A stretch of 64,000 bases of DNA, from the NCBI GenBank assembly GCA_023015825.1, contig JALKAW010000009.1:1-64000 (forward strand), written 5' to 3'. Shown piece after piece: positions 9,010 through 18,500 of the stretch; the stretch's first letter is position 1, and the number at the start of each line of letters is the position of its first letter. A program made the translations under genes and the position numbers. This DNA is from Flavobacteriaceae bacterium S0862 (GTDB taxonomy: Bacteria; Bacteroidota; Bacteroidia; Flavobacteriales; Flavobacteriaceae). The notes beneath the pieces were generated by a model. It searched no databases. It was not told the DNA's origin and was given only the letters and a program-made list of their open reading frames with translations.

Positions 9010-9891
9010 ATGAAGTATTTTAAAACCAAACATGAAAAAGATTCAGCAAGAATTACAGCATTATTAGCAGTGATTCTCATTTTGCTGATATTTATTGTTG
9101 GTCCAAAATACTTAGACCCACCAGAGGAATATGGCGTAGCTGTTAACTTTGGGACTACCGATTTTGGTAGTGGTCGCGTTCAACCTAAAAAGCCAATACA
9201 ACAAGCGCCAAAAGAAGTTGTAACTCCTCCAAAAAAAGTTGAAGAAGTAAAACCAGCTCCTTCAAAACCTCAAGAAACTAAGGCTGAGAACGTTATTACT
9301 GAGGATAATGCAGAGAGTATTGCTATAAAAAAACAAAAAGAAGAAGCTCTAAAAAAAGCAAAGGAAGAAGCTAAAGCTAAGGCAGAAACTGAGCGTATTG
9401 AACGTGAAAAGAAAGAAGAAGCAGAACGATTGGAAAAAGAACGAAAAGCTCAAGAAGCAAAGCGTAACTCTGTCAATGATTTAATTGGAGGTATAAAAAA
9501 CAGCGATGGTACAGATTCTGGTAGTGAAGGTGATGATAATAAAGCAGGAGATAAAGGACAGTTAAATGGTGACCCTTATGCGCCAAGTTACTTTGGAGAA
9601 CCTGGAACTGGAGGTGGAGGCTCAGGATACGGATTACGTGGTAGAGGTAGACCATCAAAATCTAAAGTACTCCCTGAATGTAATGAAGAAGGTAAAGTGG
9701 TTGTTGAAATTCATGTAAATAGACAAGGAAACGTAGTTAATGCTATTCCTGGTAAAAGAGGGACTACAGGAGTAAGTTGTCTATACGATGCAGCAAAAAA
9801 AACAGCTTTGACTTATAAGTGGCCTGCCGATTCTAAAGCACCAGCAAAACAAGTTGGTTTTGTAGTAATTAACTTTAGCGTTACTCAATAA
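9010..9891 (+). CDS. TonB/TolA-like energy transducer
   Basis: The protein has 293 residues. Seen directly: one N-terminal membrane segment (about 15-32), a proline/lysine-rich stretch (PKKPIQQAPKEVVTPPKK), a long charged Ala/Lys/Glu helix (about 95-155) like TolA domain II, and a glycine-rich linker with GTGGGGSGYG. The C-terminal part (about 215-293) ends in TYKWPADSKAPAKQVGFVVINF and resembles the TonB C-terminal fold. It is expected to span the periplasm and transmit energy from the ExbB/ExbD pair to outer-membrane receptors. The long coiled helix leaves a TolA-like role open. It lies 3 bases upstream of folC. Confidence 0.85.
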   Translation: MKYFKTKHEKDSARITALLAVILILLIFIVGPKYLDPPEEYGVAVNFGTTDFGSGRVQPKKPIQQAPKEVVTPPKKVEEVKPAPSKPQETKAENVITEDNAESIAIKKQKEEALKKAKEEAKAKAETERIEREKKEEAERLEKERKAQEAKRNSVNDLIGGIKNSDGTDSGSEGDDNKAGDKGQLNGDPYAPSYFGEPGTGGGGSGYGLRGRGRPSKSKVLPECNEEGKVVVEIHVNRQGNVVNAIPGKRGTTGVSCLYDAAKKTALTYKWPADSKAPAKQVGFVVINFSVTQ

Positions 9892-9894
9892 CTT

Positions 9895-11112
9895 ATGAAT
9901 TATTTCGATACTGTAAATTGGATGTTCTCCCAATTACCAATGTATCAAAACAAAGGTAAAATCGCTTTAAAAAAAGACCTTACAAATACGTTGGCTTTAG
10001 CGAAACACCTTAATCATCCCGAAAAACAGTTTAAATCCATTCACGTAGCAGGAACCAATGGTAAAGGCTCTACTAGTCACATGCTTGCTTCGGTGTTGCA
10101 AGAAGCTGGTTATAAAGTTGGATTATACACCTCCCCACATTTAAAAGACTTTAGGGAACGATTAAGAGTAAATGGGAAAGTTGTTAGTAAGCAATTTGTC
10201 ATCCAATTTATTAAAAGGAATAAACTATTTTTAGAGAACCATAAGTTGTCTTTTTTTGAAATGACAGTTGGAATGGCTTTCGATTATTTTGCAAAACAAA
10301 AAGTTGATGTAGCCATAATAGAAGTGGGATTGGGAGGACGATTAGATTCAACCAATATTATTACTCCAGAAGTATCAGTCATTACGAATATTGGACTCGA
10401 TCACACACAATTTCTAGGTGACACTTTAGAACTAATAGCTCATGAAAAAGCTGGAATAATTAAACCAAATATCCCAATTGTTATAGGCGAAACGCAAAAA
10501 GAGACTACGCCTATTTTTAAAAGAATAGCCAAAGAAAATAATGCTCCTATTTATTTTGCAGACCAAACCATTAAAAAAATATACGAATCTGATTTAAAAG
10601 GTAGCTATCAAAAAAACAATATTAAAACAGTCTCGCAAACTCTAACGGTTTTACAACCATTAGGTTATAATACCTCTGAAAAACAAATTATAAAAGGCTT
10701 CAAAAATGTTATAAAAAACACAGGTCTTTTAGGTCGCTGGCAAACACTACAATATGGACCTAAAATTATTTGTGATACTGCTCATAATAGGGAAGGACTT
10801 ACTTTTGTGATGCAACAATTAACAAAAGAAAAATTTAGCAAGTTACATTTGGTTATTGGAATGGTGAAAGATAAAAATATGGATAGTATTATTGATTTGT
10901 TTCCAAAGGAGGCAACATATTACTTTTGTAAACCTGATATTCCGAGAGGTTTAGATGCAGAAATTTTAAAACAACATTTTATTGAAATAGGCTATCAAGG
11001 GAAAGCTTATAATACGGTAAATGAAGCGCTTGAGTTTGCTAAAAAACAGGCGAAAAGTGATGACTTAATTTATGTAGGAGGAAGCACATTTGTAGTAGCT
11101 GAAATTATTTAG
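9895..11112 (+). CDS. folC: Folylpolyglutamate synthase / dihydrofolate synthase
   Basis: FolC attaches glutamate to dihydropteroate and adds further glutamates to folates, using ATP. It is a cytoplasmic Mur-ligase-fold enzyme. Seen directly: the FolC P-loop VAGTNGKGST (GTNGKGS at residues 53-59), KVGLYTSPHLKDFRERLRVNG, VGLGGRLDSTN, NIGLDHTQFLG and the C-terminal domain motif DTAHNREG. The length of 405 residues is usual. It ends the run that starts with the amino-acid dehydrogenase, 3 bases after the TonB-like gene. Confidence 0.94.
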   Translation: MNYFDTVNWMFSQLPMYQNKGKIALKKDLTNTLALAKHLNHPEKQFKSIHVAGTNGKGSTSHMLASVLQEAGYKVGLYTSPHLKDFRERLRVNGKVVSKQFVIQFIKRNKLFLENHKLSFFEMTVGMAFDYFAKQKVDVAIIEVGLGGRLDSTNIITPEVSVITNIGLDHTQFLGDTLELIAHEKAGIIKPNIPIVIGETQKETTPIFKRIAKENNAPIYFADQTIKKIYESDLKGSYQKNNIKTVSQTLTVLQPLGYNTSEKQIIKGFKNVIKNTGLLGRWQTLQYGPKIICDTAHNREGLTFVMQQLTKEKFSKLHLVIGMVKDKNMDSIIDLFPKEATYYFCKPDIPRGLDAEILKQHFIEIGYQGKAYNTVNEALEFAKKQAKSDDLIYVGGSTFVVAEII

Positions 11113-11129
11113 AAAATTATTTAAAAATG

Positions 11130-11160
11130 TTTGTTAGATTAAAAAACTGACTTATATTTG
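11130..11160 (+). promoter_or_regulatory. Promoter of tRNA-Val
   Basis: TTTG (11130-11133) and TATATTTG (11153-11160) are separated by 19 bp, a textbook Bacteroidota promoter. The -7 box lies 14 bases before the mature tRNA 5' end, so the tRNA has its own promoter behind folC. Confidence 0.8.
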
Positions 11161-11174
11161 CAGTCCAATTTAGA

Positions 11175-11249
11175 GGGCGCATAGCTCAGTTGGTTCAGAG
11201 CACTTGGTTTACACCCAAGGGGTCGGGGGTTCGAATCCCTCTGCGCCCA
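11175..11249 (+). tRNA. tRNA-Val (anticodon UAC)
   Basis: A complete cloverleaf can be folded. The acceptor stem is GGGCGCA with TGCGCCC. The anticodon stem is CTTGG/CCAAG with loop TTTACAC, giving anticodon TAC, and the T arm contains GGTTCGAAT. The discriminator base is A and no CCA is encoded. A terminator hairpin follows 8 bases later. Confidence 0.97.
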
Positions 11250-11257
11250 CAGAAACA

Positions 11258-11288
11258 AAAAACGCAACATGATAATGTTGCGTTTTTT
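11258..11288. terminator. Terminator behind tRNA-Val, probably bidirectional
   Basis: ACGCAACAT pairs perfectly with ATGTTGCGT, flanked by an A run and a T run. It ends the tRNA-Val transcript and, read on the minus strand, can also end the transcript of the gene at 11392-12141. Confidence 0.9.
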
Positions 11289-11391
11289 GTTTTAATAAGG
11301 CTACTATATTTTACCCTTGGTTTAATGGTTAGTATATGTTGATATGGTTGACAAAAAGAAGTATTCACCATATACATTGTTGTAATCCGTT

Positions 11392-12141
11392 TTATATTAC
11401 GCCTTTCGCAGTAAAAAACTTAATGACTTCTTCTCTTTGCAAGACATTTGTTTTTATATACTCAAAACTAGCTTCTGAAGGAGGTACTGAGCCTTGTATC
11501 TGGAGAGACCTAAAAGAACCATCTTTTTGGGGAGTGATTAGAATGATATTTCCATATTCCAGATGAAACAGTCTCATGTTCACAATTGCAAAGCTGCCTT
11601 TATCAGGTGTTGCAAAAGCAACAAATTCGACCTTGTTGTCTTTAGTGATAAATGATCCCTGGCCGGTATAATCCGGGTGATTTCTTGAAATGAATCTAGC
11701 TGCACCTAAAGCGAAATTATTAGTGTCAACAGTATCTATGACAGTAATAACAGTAAAAAATGCCGTATTTCGTTGTTCTTCTTTATATAGTGGACTATTG
11801 CCCATCCAAAAACTTTGAAACACAATTTCCTTATCTTCCACGGTAATCTTATAATCCGGTAAAGATCGAGCCATTCGATTATTAAGCTCTCCGCCTCCCC
11901 CGTAGTTAAAGCCAAGGCTGCTGTAATGAGGTACGGGGAAAGCGCCAAACCTAATAGGTTCACGTTCACTTATTGTGTCAATATCACCTTTCATTCGGTC
12001 CATATCCCATAATTCAGGATTTTTGATATTTTCAATCTGTTTTAAACGAATCTCTTCTAGCGTTTTAGATCCTATATCTTGCGAAAACGAATACATAGAA
12101 TGTAACAGAAGCAGTGCAAAAAATGATGTTGTTTTTTTCAT
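11392..12141 (-). CDS. Unrecognised secreted protein
   Basis: This is a 249-residue protein that I do not recognise. It starts with a clear signal peptide (MKKTTSFFALLLLHSMYSFSQ) ending in a flavobacterial-type SFSQ cleavage region, so it should be periplasmic or on the outer membrane. There is no lipobox and no T9SS C-terminal domain. The mature part contains NYGGGGELNN, GNSPLYKEEQ and a predicted beta-rich middle. The gene stands alone between tRNA-Val and murF, with its own promoter and a shared terminator. By eye it looks a little more GC-rich than its neighbours, which together with the tRNA next door could mean acquisition, but I could not measure this. Confidence 0.75.
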   Translation of the reverse strand: MKKTTSFFALLLLHSMYSFSQDIGSKTLEEIRLKQIENIKNPELWDMDRMKGDIDTISEREPIRFGAFPVPHYSSLGFNYGGGGELNNRMARSLPDYKITVEDKEIVFQSFWMGNSPLYKEEQRNTAFFTVITVIDTVDTNNFALGAARFISRNHPDYTGQGSFITKDNKVEFVAFATPDKGSFAIVNMRLFHLEYGNIILITPQKDGSFRSLQIQGSVPPSEASFEYIKTNVLQREEVIKFFTAKGVI

Positions 12142-12211
12142 AATAAGTAATTTTAAATTGCATCTAATGCGATGATATCCACTTTTTTAATTGGTTATAT
12201 TAGTAGTTAAG

Positions 12212-12240
12212 CAAAGTTATTTTTTTTCTAATCATATCAA
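12212..12240 (-). promoter_or_regulatory. Promoter of the unrecognised secreted protein gene
   Basis: On the minus strand, TTG (12240-12238) and TAACTTTG (12219-12212) are 18 bp apart, a good match to the Bacteroidota consensus. It lies immediately downstream of the murF stop codon and leaves a leader of about 65 bases. Confidence 0.72.
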
Positions 12241-12241
12241 G

Positions 12242-13522
12242 TTAAAGCATTTCTAAAACACGCTCTAGAGCCATGCCTCTTGAGCCTTTAATAAGTATGT
12301 TTGCTTTATCAAGTTGTGAAAAATTAAAGTTATTTTTAAAATCTTGAAATGATTTAAATACTGATACTTTAGGAGAAACAATCTTGGTTTTATTAAAGTT
12401 GTCTCCAATTAAAATCAAGTGGTTAAAAGGCATCGTAGATGCTAAATCAGCTATATATTGATGTTCTTTTTGAGTGTCTTTACCAAGTTCAAACATATCG
12501 CCCAGAATAGCTATTTTCAAAGTGTCTTGTTGTTTTTCAAAATTTTCCAACGCAGCAATCATACTTGTTGGGTTTGCATTATAAGCGTCAAGTATTATTT
12601 TATTGGTGCCTTTTTGTATGATTTGTGAGCGATTGTTTTCTGGGATATAGCTTTCAATAGCATTTTTAATTTCTTGAGTTGAAACTTTAAAATACTTACC
12701 AATTGTTATTGCTGCTGAAATATTATTAAAGTTATAAGCGCCTATTAATTGGCTTTCAATATTGATGTTGTCATAATTTGCAATAACAAAAGGATTAGCT
12801 TCTACAAACTCAATATTGCAATTAGATGTATTATTACCAAAACTATATGAGTTTTGATAGTTATTTAATTGCTTTACTTGCGTTGTGTCATTGGCATTGA
12901 TAAAAACAAGTTTGTCATGTGCTTTCAAGAAATCGTATAATTCACTTTTACCTTTAATAACCCCTTCAATACTTCCAAAACCTTCTAAATGTGCTTTACC
13001 AAAATTAGTGATGTATCCATAATCTGGTTGAGCGATTGCACATAAAAATTCAATTTCTTTTTGGTGATTTGCTCCCATTTCAACGATACCTATTTGGGTA
13101 GCCTTATCCATTGAAAGTAACGTTAAAGGCACTCCAATGTGATTGTTTAAATTACCAATAGTAGCGGTGGTTTTATACTTTTTTGACAGAACAGAATTAA
13201 TAAGTTCTTTAGTAGTGGTTTTGCCATTACTTCCTGTGAGGGCTATTATTTTTAATCCTAAAAAGTTACGATGGTAATTTGCTAATTCTTGAAGTGTTTT
13301 AAGTACATTCTCTACTAGAATATAACTCTCGTTCAAAGCAGCTTCTTTTTTATCTATAATTGCATATTTAGCACCTTTCTCTATGGCGTTTTTCGCAAAA
13401 GTATTTCCATTAAAATTCTCGCCTTTAAGTGCAAAAAACAAACAGTTTTTAGTGATTTTTCTGGTATCTGTACATACAGTTGGGTACTTTAAAAAGAGTT
13501 TGTGTAGCGCTTCAATATTCAT
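12242..13522 (-). CDS. murF: UDP-N-acetylmuramoyl-tripeptide--D-alanyl-D-alanine ligase
   Basis: MurF adds D-Ala-D-Ala to UDP-MurNAc-tripeptide, the last cytoplasmic step of the peptidoglycan precursor. Seen directly: a short N-terminal domain (DTRKITKNCLFFALKGENFNG), the ATP site ALTGSNGKTTTKE (GSNGKTTT at 97-104), GIVEMGANHQKEI, TNFGKAHLEGFGS, and the C-terminal DAYNANPTSM and GDMFELG motifs. At 426 residues it is slightly short but normal for this phylum. The gene is absent from the dcw cluster at 39-54 kb and sits here behind gldJ, separated by a terminator. Confidence 0.95.
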   Translation of the reverse strand: MNIEALHKLFLKYPTVCTDTRKITKNCLFFALKGENFNGNTFAKNAIEKGAKYAIIDKKEAALNESYILVENVLKTLQELANYHRNFLGLKIIALTGSNGKTTTKELINSVLSKKYKTTATIGNLNNHIGVPLTLLSMDKATQIGIVEMGANHQKEIEFLCAIAQPDYGYITNFGKAHLEGFGSIEGVIKGKSELYDFLKAHDKLVFINANDTTQVKQLNNYQNSYSFGNNTSNCNIEFVEANPFVIANYDNINIESQLIGAYNFNNISAAITIGKYFKVSTQEIKNAIESYIPENNRSQIIQKGTNKIILDAYNANPTSMIAALENFEKQQDTLKIAILGDMFELGKDTQKEHQYIADLASTMPFNHLILIGDNFNKTKIVSPKVSVFKSFQDFKNNFNFSQLDKANILIKGSRGMALERVLEML

Positions 13523-13533
13523 GGATTAAATGT

Positions 13534-13568
13534 AATAAAAAAAGTCCCAACGAAACCGTTAGGACTTT
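13534..13568 (-). terminator. Terminator between gldJ and murF
   Basis: On the minus strand AAAGTCCTAACG pairs with CGTTGGGACTTT (one T-G pair), with a T run after it. It should end most gldJ transcripts before murF. Confidence 0.87.
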
Positions 13569-13588
13569 AATTTTATAACTTAAAAAGT

Positions 13589-15265
13589 TTAATTTTTCTT
13601 TTTGTTCTTTTGTTTAGATTTAGATCCAATTCTAGACATTGCACATCTAAATCCAATATAGTCTGTTGCCATATCTTGTGGGAAATAGCGTCTTTGTGCA
13701 GGATCTAACCAATAGGCTCTATCTCTCCATGATCCACCTTTGTAAACGCGTACTTCATCACTGATTAAAGATGTTCTTGCATTGGTTTTATCGTATTCTC
13801 TAATTAAGTTTCCAGCCGAATCTATTTCTACATTATGCCTTGGAGCATTATACATTTTCTTTGTAGTTGAAGCATCTTCGCCTTCTTCGCTATCATTAAA
13901 GCTTTCAAAGTAACGAGACGAACGCTTGTCACCATCTCTAAAGTTACGGTTGTCACTAGTATCAAAGTTGTTTCTTAAATATGTTTCGTTTTCATCAACA
14001 GGAACTTGTGCTATTTCACCAGGTAAGTTTCTAGCAATTACTTTACCATTGCTTAAAGTGTCATAAACAATGTCGTTAGTCGTTACTATTTTAACTGTAC
14101 CGTCTTCGTTAATGGCATTTTTAGTATAAACATTACCACGATAGTAGTTAAAGTCGTTAAACTCATCATCTACAATAGGTCTGTAAACATCTGCAACCCA
14201 TTCGGCAACATTTCCTGCCATATCATATAAACCATGATCGTTAGGTTCGTAGGATCTTACTTGAGCAGTAATATCAGCACCATCATCAGACCATCCTGAA
14301 ATTCCACCATAGTCACCTTTTCCTTGCTTAAAGTTAGCTAATTGGTCACCGCGTACTTTACGACTTCCAGAACGAGTATATTGTCCATCCCAAGGATATT
14401 TTTTACGTCCTCTATATACGTTATAGCTTCTTAATTCAGTAAGACCTAAAGCAGCATATTCCCACTCAACTTCTGTTGGTAGTCTATATTTAGGAGATAA
14501 AATTCCTGTACCTCTATTGGCATAGACATTACTTTCATTGCCATCTGCATCAGTTTTAATATTTTTATTTTCGTTTCTTACAACCTCTTCATTACCACCA
14601 TAAACTTGTTTTGGTGCATTAATATAGGTGTCTGTACTAAAATTAGCATCTGCAGTAGCAGTGTAACGAGCATCACGAGATAAATATCCTTGTTTTTCAA
14701 GATACATTTCGTTAACTCTATCTGTTCTCCAGTTTGCATATTCTACAGCTTGAATCCAGCTTACACCAACTACAGGATACTCAGCATATCCAGGATGACG
14801 TAAATATTCGTTGGTCATCATTTCGTTATATCCTAAACGGTTTCTCCAAACCAATGTGTCTGGAAGTGCACCATTATAGATGGCTTTAAAATTTGGATCA
14901 TCTGGTGGATAAACTCTTTTAATCCAATCTAAGTACTCCATGTACATCATATTGGTAACTTCGGTTTCATCCATATAGAACGATTGTACGTGTTGCTGAT
15001 TAGGAGTATTGTTCCAATCATGCATCACATCGTCTTGAACTTTACCCATGGTAAAAGTTCCTCCTTCAATAAATGCTAAACCAGGAGCAGTTGCCTGCTC
15101 TTTAAAGCTTGTATTGTATTGAAATCCTCCATCTTTGGAGTTAATTGCCCATCCAGTTCCTCTAGAAGTGTTCTTAGAATTAGATGATTTTTTACAACTA
15201 AACATTGATAGTGATAATGCTAGAACTAGCATTATTCTTAGTGTTGCGGCGTTTTTCATATCCAT
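13589..15265 (-). CDS. gldJ: Gliding motility lipoprotein GldJ
   Basis: GldJ is an outer-membrane-associated lipoprotein needed for gliding and for stability of the gliding/type IX secretion machinery. From the ATG at 15265 the protein has 558 residues. Seen directly: a lipoprotein signal ending SLSMFSCKK, with Cys24 as the acylation site. An FGE/SUMF1-type fold follows, with FIEGGTFTMG, FYMDETEVTN, YPVVGVSWIQAVEYANW, YRLPTEVEWEYAALG, DMAGNVAEW and YKGGSWRDRAYWLDPAQRRY. The fold is shared with the formylglycine-generating enzyme but GldJ is not known as an enzyme. A second ATG two codons in (15259) is equally possible. An upstream extension to 15460 is unlikely because it precedes the signal peptide. 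It is divergent from porU. Confidence 0.94.
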   Translation of the reverse strand: MDMKNAATLRIMLVLALSLSMFSCKKSSNSKNTSRGTGWAINSKDGGFQYNTSFKEQATAPGLAFIEGGTFTMGKVQDDVMHDWNNTPNQQHVQSFYMDETEVTNMMYMEYLDWIKRVYPPDDPNFKAIYNGALPDTLVWRNRLGYNEMMTNEYLRHPGYAEYPVVGVSWIQAVEYANWRTDRVNEMYLEKQGYLSRDARYTATADANFSTDTYINAPKQVYGGNEEVVRNENKNIKTDADGNESNVYANRGTGILSPKYRLPTEVEWEYAALGLTELRSYNVYRGRKKYPWDGQYTRSGSRKVRGDQLANFKQGKGDYGGISGWSDDGADITAQVRSYEPNDHGLYDMAGNVAEWVADVYRPIVDDEFNDFNYYRGNVYTKNAINEDGTVKIVTTNDIVYDTLSNGKVIARNLPGEIAQVPVDENETYLRNNFDTSDNRNFRDGDKRSSRYFESFNDSEEGEDASTTKKMYNAPRHNVEIDSAGNLIREYDKTNARTSLISDEVRVYKGGSWRDRAYWLDPAQRRYFPQDMATDYIGFRCAMSRIGSKSKQKNKKKN

Positions 15266-15447
15266 ACTTTTTAAGTAAGTCAGTTTAATATTTGGTCTTG
15301 CAATATAGTAATTAAAGATAATAACACAAGGTTTTTTTGAAAAAAATGTGCATTTCATCCTATTTTTTATACAGAATATCGGATTTTTAACCTTCTTTCT
15401 ACCTAATTTTGTTACTCTAAAACGCAGTTTATCATTATTTATTATCG

Positions 15448-15455
15448 TAACTTTG
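15448..15455 (+). promoter_or_regulatory. Candidate -7 box for porU
   Basis: TAACTTTG matches TAnnTTTG and lies in the gldJ/porU divergent region. Transcription would start near 15462, which supports the ATG at 15508 as the porU start. Upstream, another TAATTTTG (15404-15411) could also serve. Confidence 0.5.
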
Positions 15456-15507
15456 AACAAAATTAATATTGCTATACTATACCCAAATAACCAGCGTTAA
15501 TTCTTTT

Positions 15508-18500
15508 ATGAAGAAATTTCTTTTTTCTGTTATTTTATTAACCACATTATTAAGCTATTCTCAACAAAAACAATTTACTATTGATTGGAATGGCACGAGA
15601 ACACTGTCTACCTCATCTTCAAAAGTAGAAGTGCCGTCATTTAATAATTCTAATTTTAGTTTCGACCATGTAAGTGGATTAAAATATATAAGCCAATGGG
15701 AGTCTAATGGTTTGGTTAATGAAAATTCCTTAAAAATTTCTAATATATCTTACTTGACTATATCTAAAAATGAATTAAAAGATATTAGGTTGGAAACTAT
15801 TCCAAAAAAAATACAATCATTAATAAAAAACACAAATAGTAGAGGTAAACGATCTGTTTATTTTGAAATGTCTCCAATTATTAATGATAATGGTATTTAT
15901 AAAAAAGTTAGAAGCTTTACTATAACATATAATTTTAATCAAGCCAATAGAAGTAGGTCGTCAAGTAGAGTTATTGTTAATTCGGTTTTAAATCAAGGAG
16001 ATTGGTATAAGTTTTACATTGAAAAAACGGGAGTATTTAAATTGTCTAGAAGCTTTTTAAGTAGTTTGGGTATTAGTATGAATAATATTGACCCAAGATC
16101 TATTAGAGTATTTGGACAAGGAGGTAATATGTTGCCAATGAGAAATTCTGTGTATTATCCCTTAGATTTAACAGAGAATCCTGTAAAAGTTATTGGTGGT
16201 GAAGATGGTAAGTTTAATAATAACGATTATATATTATTTTATGGTGAAGGACCAGAGGGTTATAATAGTGAAAGTAATACCAATATTAATGCATATACCA
16301 ATAAGGCATATTACTTTATAAATGTAAATTCAGGTGGTAATGCAAAACAAGTACAAGATTATATTGAGCCTACAGGAGTTGCAAATACTACTATTAATAC
16401 ATTTCACGATTATCAGTTTCATGAGTTGGATGAGTACAATCTTGCTAAATTAGGAAGACGTTGGTTTGGGGATAGGTTTGATTTTGACCCAGATAAGGTA
16501 TTTGATTTTGAAGTGAAAAATATAGTTGCCTCTGAGCCTGTAGCTTTAAAGGTTTATGCAGCAGCAGTTGGAGTTGTGCAAACAAGTATGCGAGTTAGGG
16601 TAAATGGTACAGATGTAGATAATTTTACTTTCCCTGCAATAAACAGTCCAATTCTTGCAACACAAGATTTTTTTAATGGCGACATTAATGTTGCGTCTGG
16701 AAATATATCGGTAAATCTTACCTATAATAATAATGGTAATCCAACTTCTGAGGGCTATTTAGATTATATTTCAATTGAAGCCACTAGAAGTTTAGCAGGA
16801 GTAGGAGAACAATTTATATTTAAAAACAATAATGTACCGCTATTATCTGGAATTGGTCAGTACGATTTATCTAATGCTTCAACTATTACCGAAGTTTGGG
16901 ATGTTACCGATAAGTATAATATTACAGCCATACAAAATAGTGATGCTTTAAGTACATTAATTTTTAAAGCACAATTAGGAGAAGAAAGAACATATATTGC
17001 TATAGATGATTCGGATTTTTACACGCCAAAAAGTGAATCAAAATCTCGAGTAGTTAATCAAAATATAAAGGGAACTGTATTTGAAAATACTCAAGGGCAG
17101 TTTCAAGATGTGGATTATATTATTATTGCTAGAGAAGACATGCTTGGTCAAGCTGAACGGTTAGCACAAATAAACAGAGACCAAAATAAATTGAATGTTA
17201 AGGTCTACACATTGCAAAATATATATAATGAGTTTAGTTCTGGTAACCAAGATATATCAGGAATCAGGAATTTTGTAAAATACGTCTATGATAATGCTAG
17301 TACACCAACTAATAGATTAAAATATCTATGCTTGTTTGGAGATGCATCTTTTGATTATAAAGATAGAGTCTCAAATAACACTAACGTTGTTCCTTCTTGG
17401 CATTCGTTAAATAGTTTTAGTTTATCCAGTTCGTTTGTGTCTGATGATTTTTTTGGCATGATGGATTTAAATGAAGGGACTATGCATTCTTCAGATAAAT
17501 TAGATATAGCAGTAGGTAGGGTTTTAGCCGACACACCTCAGAGAGCTAGAGAACTCGTCGATAAAATAGAATCCTATTACCAAGAAGAGGCTTATGGTAA
17601 TTGGCGTAATAATGTGATGGTAGTTTCTGACGATGTAGACGAGTCATGGGAAGGGATTTTGCAACAAACAACGGATGATATCGCAAATGACATTACACAA
17701 AACAAGCCATTTGTCAATACGATAAAAGTGCATGCGGATGCATTTGTACAGCAATCTACAGCAGGAGGAGAAAGGTATCCATCAGTAAATAAGGCTATTT
17801 TTGATAATATTGAAGTAGGTGCTTTAGTAGTTAATTATTTTGGGCATGGAGGTGAAGATGGATTGGCAAGCGAACGAATCTTCGATAAAATAAACGCCCA
17901 AGAACTTAAAAATATATGTAAACTAAATTGTTTTGTAACAGTAACTTGTGAGTATACAAAATTTGATAACCCTCTACGTGCCACAGCAGGAGAGTACTTA
18001 TATTGGAACAAAAAAGGAGGAGCAATTGGGCTAATAACTACTACACGACAAATTTTTGTAAGTGTTGGTGTATCTTTTAATGTTGTTTTGGGAGAATATA
18101 TGTTTGCGTTTGGGACTAATGACTATCCTTCAATGGCAGAAGCATTGCGCTTAACTAAAAACGATCCTCGTATTTCTGGAGTTAGCCAAAGGCGATTAGT
18201 GTTTTTTATTGGTGACCCAGCTATGAAGCTAGCATTACCAAAACCAAGTGTTAGACTTACCGAAATAAACGATGTGCCAATAACAGGGAGTGTTGATGTG
18301 TTACAAGCATTAGGTCGAGCAAAGATTAAAGGAGAAGTTGTTGATGAATCAGGGAATGTGTTAACCAATTATAATGGTGTGGTTACTACAACAATTTTTG
18401 ATAAAGAAATTGATAGGCAAACCTTATCAAACGATGGAACTACAAACGGTGGTCAAAGAGTGGTTATGGACTATAAAACACTTGGGGAAACCATATTTAG

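Noticed and set aside
11175-11391. Possible integration site at tRNA-Val
   Set aside because: No integrase and no direct repeat of the tRNA 3' end was found in the downstream interval.
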